Source of the DNA: Amoebidium appalachense
Lineage: Eukaryota; Ichthyosporea
Direction: 5' to 3'
DNA length: 64,000 bases
Assembly (NCBI GenBank): GCA_963693365.1
Contig: CAVNZM010000005.1
Span: 11,842,001-11,906,000 of the forward strand
The notes under the pieces are model-generated. The model saw nothing but the letters and a program-made list of their open reading frames with translations, did not search any database and had not been told where the DNA came from. The translations under genes and the position numbers were made by a program. Below are positions 63,846 through 64,000 of the stretch, one piece after another (the first letter of the stretch is position 1; every line of letters starts with the position of its first letter).

Positions 63846-64000
63846 GTGGGTGCTGAGGTTCGGTCCTAGGCCATGTGTGTAATTGATGACAAATTATGTG
63901 TTATTTATTTTTTTGTGGGCCCGCTGGAATTGGGGTAGAGAGGATATATTTCTGGTTTGTCCCCCCCCCCCCCCCCCCCCCCCCCCCCTTTTTTTTTTGT
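63846..64000. other. start of TBC intron 27
   Basis: Donor GTGGGT at 63846. The window ends in a C(n)T(n) run (63961-63998). The rest of the gene is outside. Confidence 0.6.

Overview
This window is nuclear DNA from an intron-rich eukaryote. It is not prokaryotic or organellar. Short exons (32-185 nt) with GT-AG borders encode clear homologues of a Golgi SNARE, a two-GRAM Rab-GAP and a ubiquitin-like adaptor. They sit in introns packed with (TG/CA)n, (GTGC)n, poly-G/poly-C and C(n)A(n) tracts. The protein similarity fits an opisthokont or holozoan lineage best, such as an early-branching animal relative, but I cannot name the organism. Most long open frames here (poly-Pro, poly-Gly, Cys-Val, His-Thr) are translated microsatellites and were ignored.

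Layout. 0-1.3 kb: one or two possible small + strand exons. 2.9-8.5 kb: exons on the - strand of a polytopic membrane protein I do not recognise, possibly continuing to about 13.4 kb. 14-21 kb: mostly gene-free, with a frameshifted voltage-gated-channel-like pseudogene at 16.7-17.5 kb. 21.2-23.0 kb: a compact three-exon + strand gene for a secreted, probably GPI-anchored protein of 246 aa. 23-26.6 kb: C-rich low-complexity DNA with no convincing gene. 26.7-35.6 kb: a 12-exon - strand gene for a 301-aa ubiquitin-like/STI1-type adaptor. 37.1-40.4 kb: a 6-exon - strand gene for a GOSR2/membrin/Bos1 Golgi Qb-SNARE of 216 aa. 41.1 kb to the right edge: a 27-exon + strand TBC1D9-like gene (805 residues modelled; the C-terminal part lies outside the window). 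It is transcribed divergently from GOSR2 across a 690-bp interval.

Functional theme. The GOSR2 SNARE (ER-Golgi fusion) and the TBC1D9-like Rab-GAP (switching off Rab GTPases) both act in membrane traffic and may share a bidirectional promoter. The ubiquitin-like adaptor belongs to proteostasis.

The most unusual content is in the introns. A dispersed element (about 60-265 bp per copy, ending in a GTACTTCGTAC-type core, TTCAAA and then poly-C with or without poly-A) occurs about 17 times. Every copy inside a gene lies in the sense orientation. At exons 4 and 21 of the TBC gene its C-rich tail is the apparent 3' splice-site tract. At least four other exons are preceded by a (CA)n microsatellite that runs straight into the acceptor AG. 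TBC introns also hold a homogeneous 37-copy 35-bp array and a 29-bp array carrying TTAGGG.
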